NCBI RefSeq assembly: GCF_008629685.1
Contig: NZ_VWSF01000008.1
Span: 1-64,000 of the forward strand
Length of the DNA stretch: 64,000 nt
Direction: 5' to 3'
Origin: Adhaeribacter rhizoryzae
GTDB taxonomy: Bacteria; Bacteroidota; Bacteroidia; Cytophagales; Hymenobacteraceae
This document shows positions 63,453 through 64,000 of the stretch, piece by piece. Each line of letters starts with the position of its first letter. Positions within the stretch are counted from its first letter, which is position 1. The notes under the pieces are model-generated. The model did no database searches and was not told where the DNA came from. It saw only the letters and a list, made by a program, of their open reading frames with translations. A program made the translations under genes and the position numbers.

Positions 63453-63521
63453 CACCGCGGTCATTCCGCAGGAATCTTATTGGTTGCCTACAAATTAGAT
63501 TCCTGCGGAATGACCGCGGTG
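63453..63521. repeat. Perfect 25-bp inverted repeat
   Basis: The arms at 63453-63477 and 63497-63521 (CACCGCGGTCATTCCGCAGG... and its complement) match exactly, with a 19-base centre. It is GC-rich in an AT-rich 435-base gap (63162-63596) that otherwise holds no gene. It looks like a dispersed intergenic repeat unit. Confidence 0.85.
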
Positions 63522-63596
63522 AGCGGGTATGTCTGAGAAAATATTAATAAAGAAGCTAATGAGCCATTTCAATTTGATAGGGTAATTACCAAGTAT

Positions 63597-64000
63597 CTAC
63601 AACTGATTTAAGTTAAAAACCAACTGATTCATGTTGAAGATGGCATCGGCAATTTTGTTTAACTGCTCGTGTACAATTTCGGTTTGGAGAATTTCGGTAT
63701 CTAAGTGGAGGTTGATATTCTTAGCCGTAGAAACCAGACCTGTCTTTAACTCCAGATTAAATTTGTAAGCCGGGAAAGGTAGATCTTGGGGAATATTGCC
63801 GGCAACATTTTTTTCGGTAATTAAAGCAGTCATAATTTCTTCCAGTTGATCAGCGGCCTGGCGTAAGTAAGTATCGGTTTCGGCGTAAGTGGGGCTATCA
63901 ACTTTTATTTGAGGCAGCAAGGCGGCCAGCGAAAGCAGCTCCCGCGACAGCCGAACGTTATAAAATGCCAGGTTTTGGGCTATTTCCTGCTTTTGTTTTT
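63597..64000 (-). CDS. Hypothetical helical protein, cut by window edge
   Basis: The frame is open to the last base of the window, so the N-terminus is missing; the 134 visible codons run to a stop at 63597. The TTG at 63920 is unlikely to be the start. The visible part is helical, with leucine-rich segments (ENLAFYNVRL-like region, YLRQAADQLEEIMTALI, EQLNKIADAIFNMNQLVFNL). No family recognised. Confidence 0.6.
   Translation of the reverse strand, partial: KQKQEIAQNLAFYNVRLSRELLSLAALLPQIKVDSPTYAETDTYLRQAADQLEEIMTALITEKNVAGNIPQDLPFPAYKFNLELKTGLVSTAKNINLHLDTEILQTEIVHEQLNKIADAIFNMNQLVFNLNQL

Noticed and set aside
1-64000. tRNA, rRNA, tmRNA or riboswitch elements
   Set aside because: I scanned the gaps by eye for cloverleaf arms and known conserved cores and saw none. 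A covariance-model search would be needed to be sure.

Overview
The window looks like a chromosomal piece of a member of the Bacteroidota, most likely order Cytophagales and close to Hymenobacteraceae (Adhaeribacter/Hymenobacter-like). The evidence is a complete gldK-gldL-gldM-gldN type IX secretion core with a PorP/SprF gene upstream, two TonB-dependent receptors with N-terminal carboxypeptidase-like domains, several families typical of the phylum (DUF349, DUF4286, DUF4271, DUF2795, PorT-like barrels, lipocalin-like lipoproteins), and promoters of the Bacteroidota -33/-7 type (TTTG ... TAnnTTTG). The genus is an inference.

Layout. 1-339: tail of an IS4-type transposase cut by the window edge. 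760-20667: mostly housekeeping and envelope genes: ettA, a DUF349 protein, outer-membrane barrels, an orphan ABC ATPase, a GT22-like mannosyltransferase, a zinc alcohol dehydrogenase, a PfpI-family protein, a lipase, dinB, and a very large metallophosphoesterase / kinase-like / Omp85 fusion. Two small genes here are broken: a methyltransferase by a one-base deletion (6151-6764), and a low-molecular-weight tyrosine phosphatase by an in-frame TGA (9900-10286).

20740-28166 is the most unusual region. Two near-identical SH3-protein genes, each followed by a cluster of short hairpin repeats, flank an AT-rich array of gene cassettes (22114-26033). Every complete cassette begins with GTT plus a short tag, and ends with the exact complement of that tag followed by a recombination-site-like sequence, which is the signature of integron cassettes. 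There are six complete cassettes with seven small genes (two paralogous beta-barrel proteins, a DUF1493-like protein, membrane proteins, a zinc-ribbon protein), one 56-bp cassette remnant, and immediately after it a rifampin ADP-ribosyltransferase (arr) gene, a type of gene known from mobile integron cassettes. No integrase gene lies in the window, so by the usual terms it is a cluster of attC sites lacking an integrase (CALIN) unless an integrase lies elsewhere. Its boundary sites alternate between two types, one classical and one not.

28639-53976: polA, three tandem lipocalin-like lipoproteins, a TonB receptor with an SGNH hydrolase, a thioredoxin-reductase-like flavoprotein, a phospholipase C-like protein, a prolyl oligopeptidase, a GNAT protein, a DUF4286 protein, a histidine-rich-loop TonB receptor with a small histidine-containing exported protein, htpG, a MORN-type lipoprotein, yraN, pgi, lipB and a partner gene.

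54204-63112: a wecA/tagO-like transferase overlapping a DUF4271 gene, hemD, then PorP/SprF and gldK-L-M-N, which encode the outer-membrane ring and inner-membrane motor of type IX secretion and gliding. The window ends in a gene truncated by the right edge. No rRNA, tRNA or CRISPR array was recognised.
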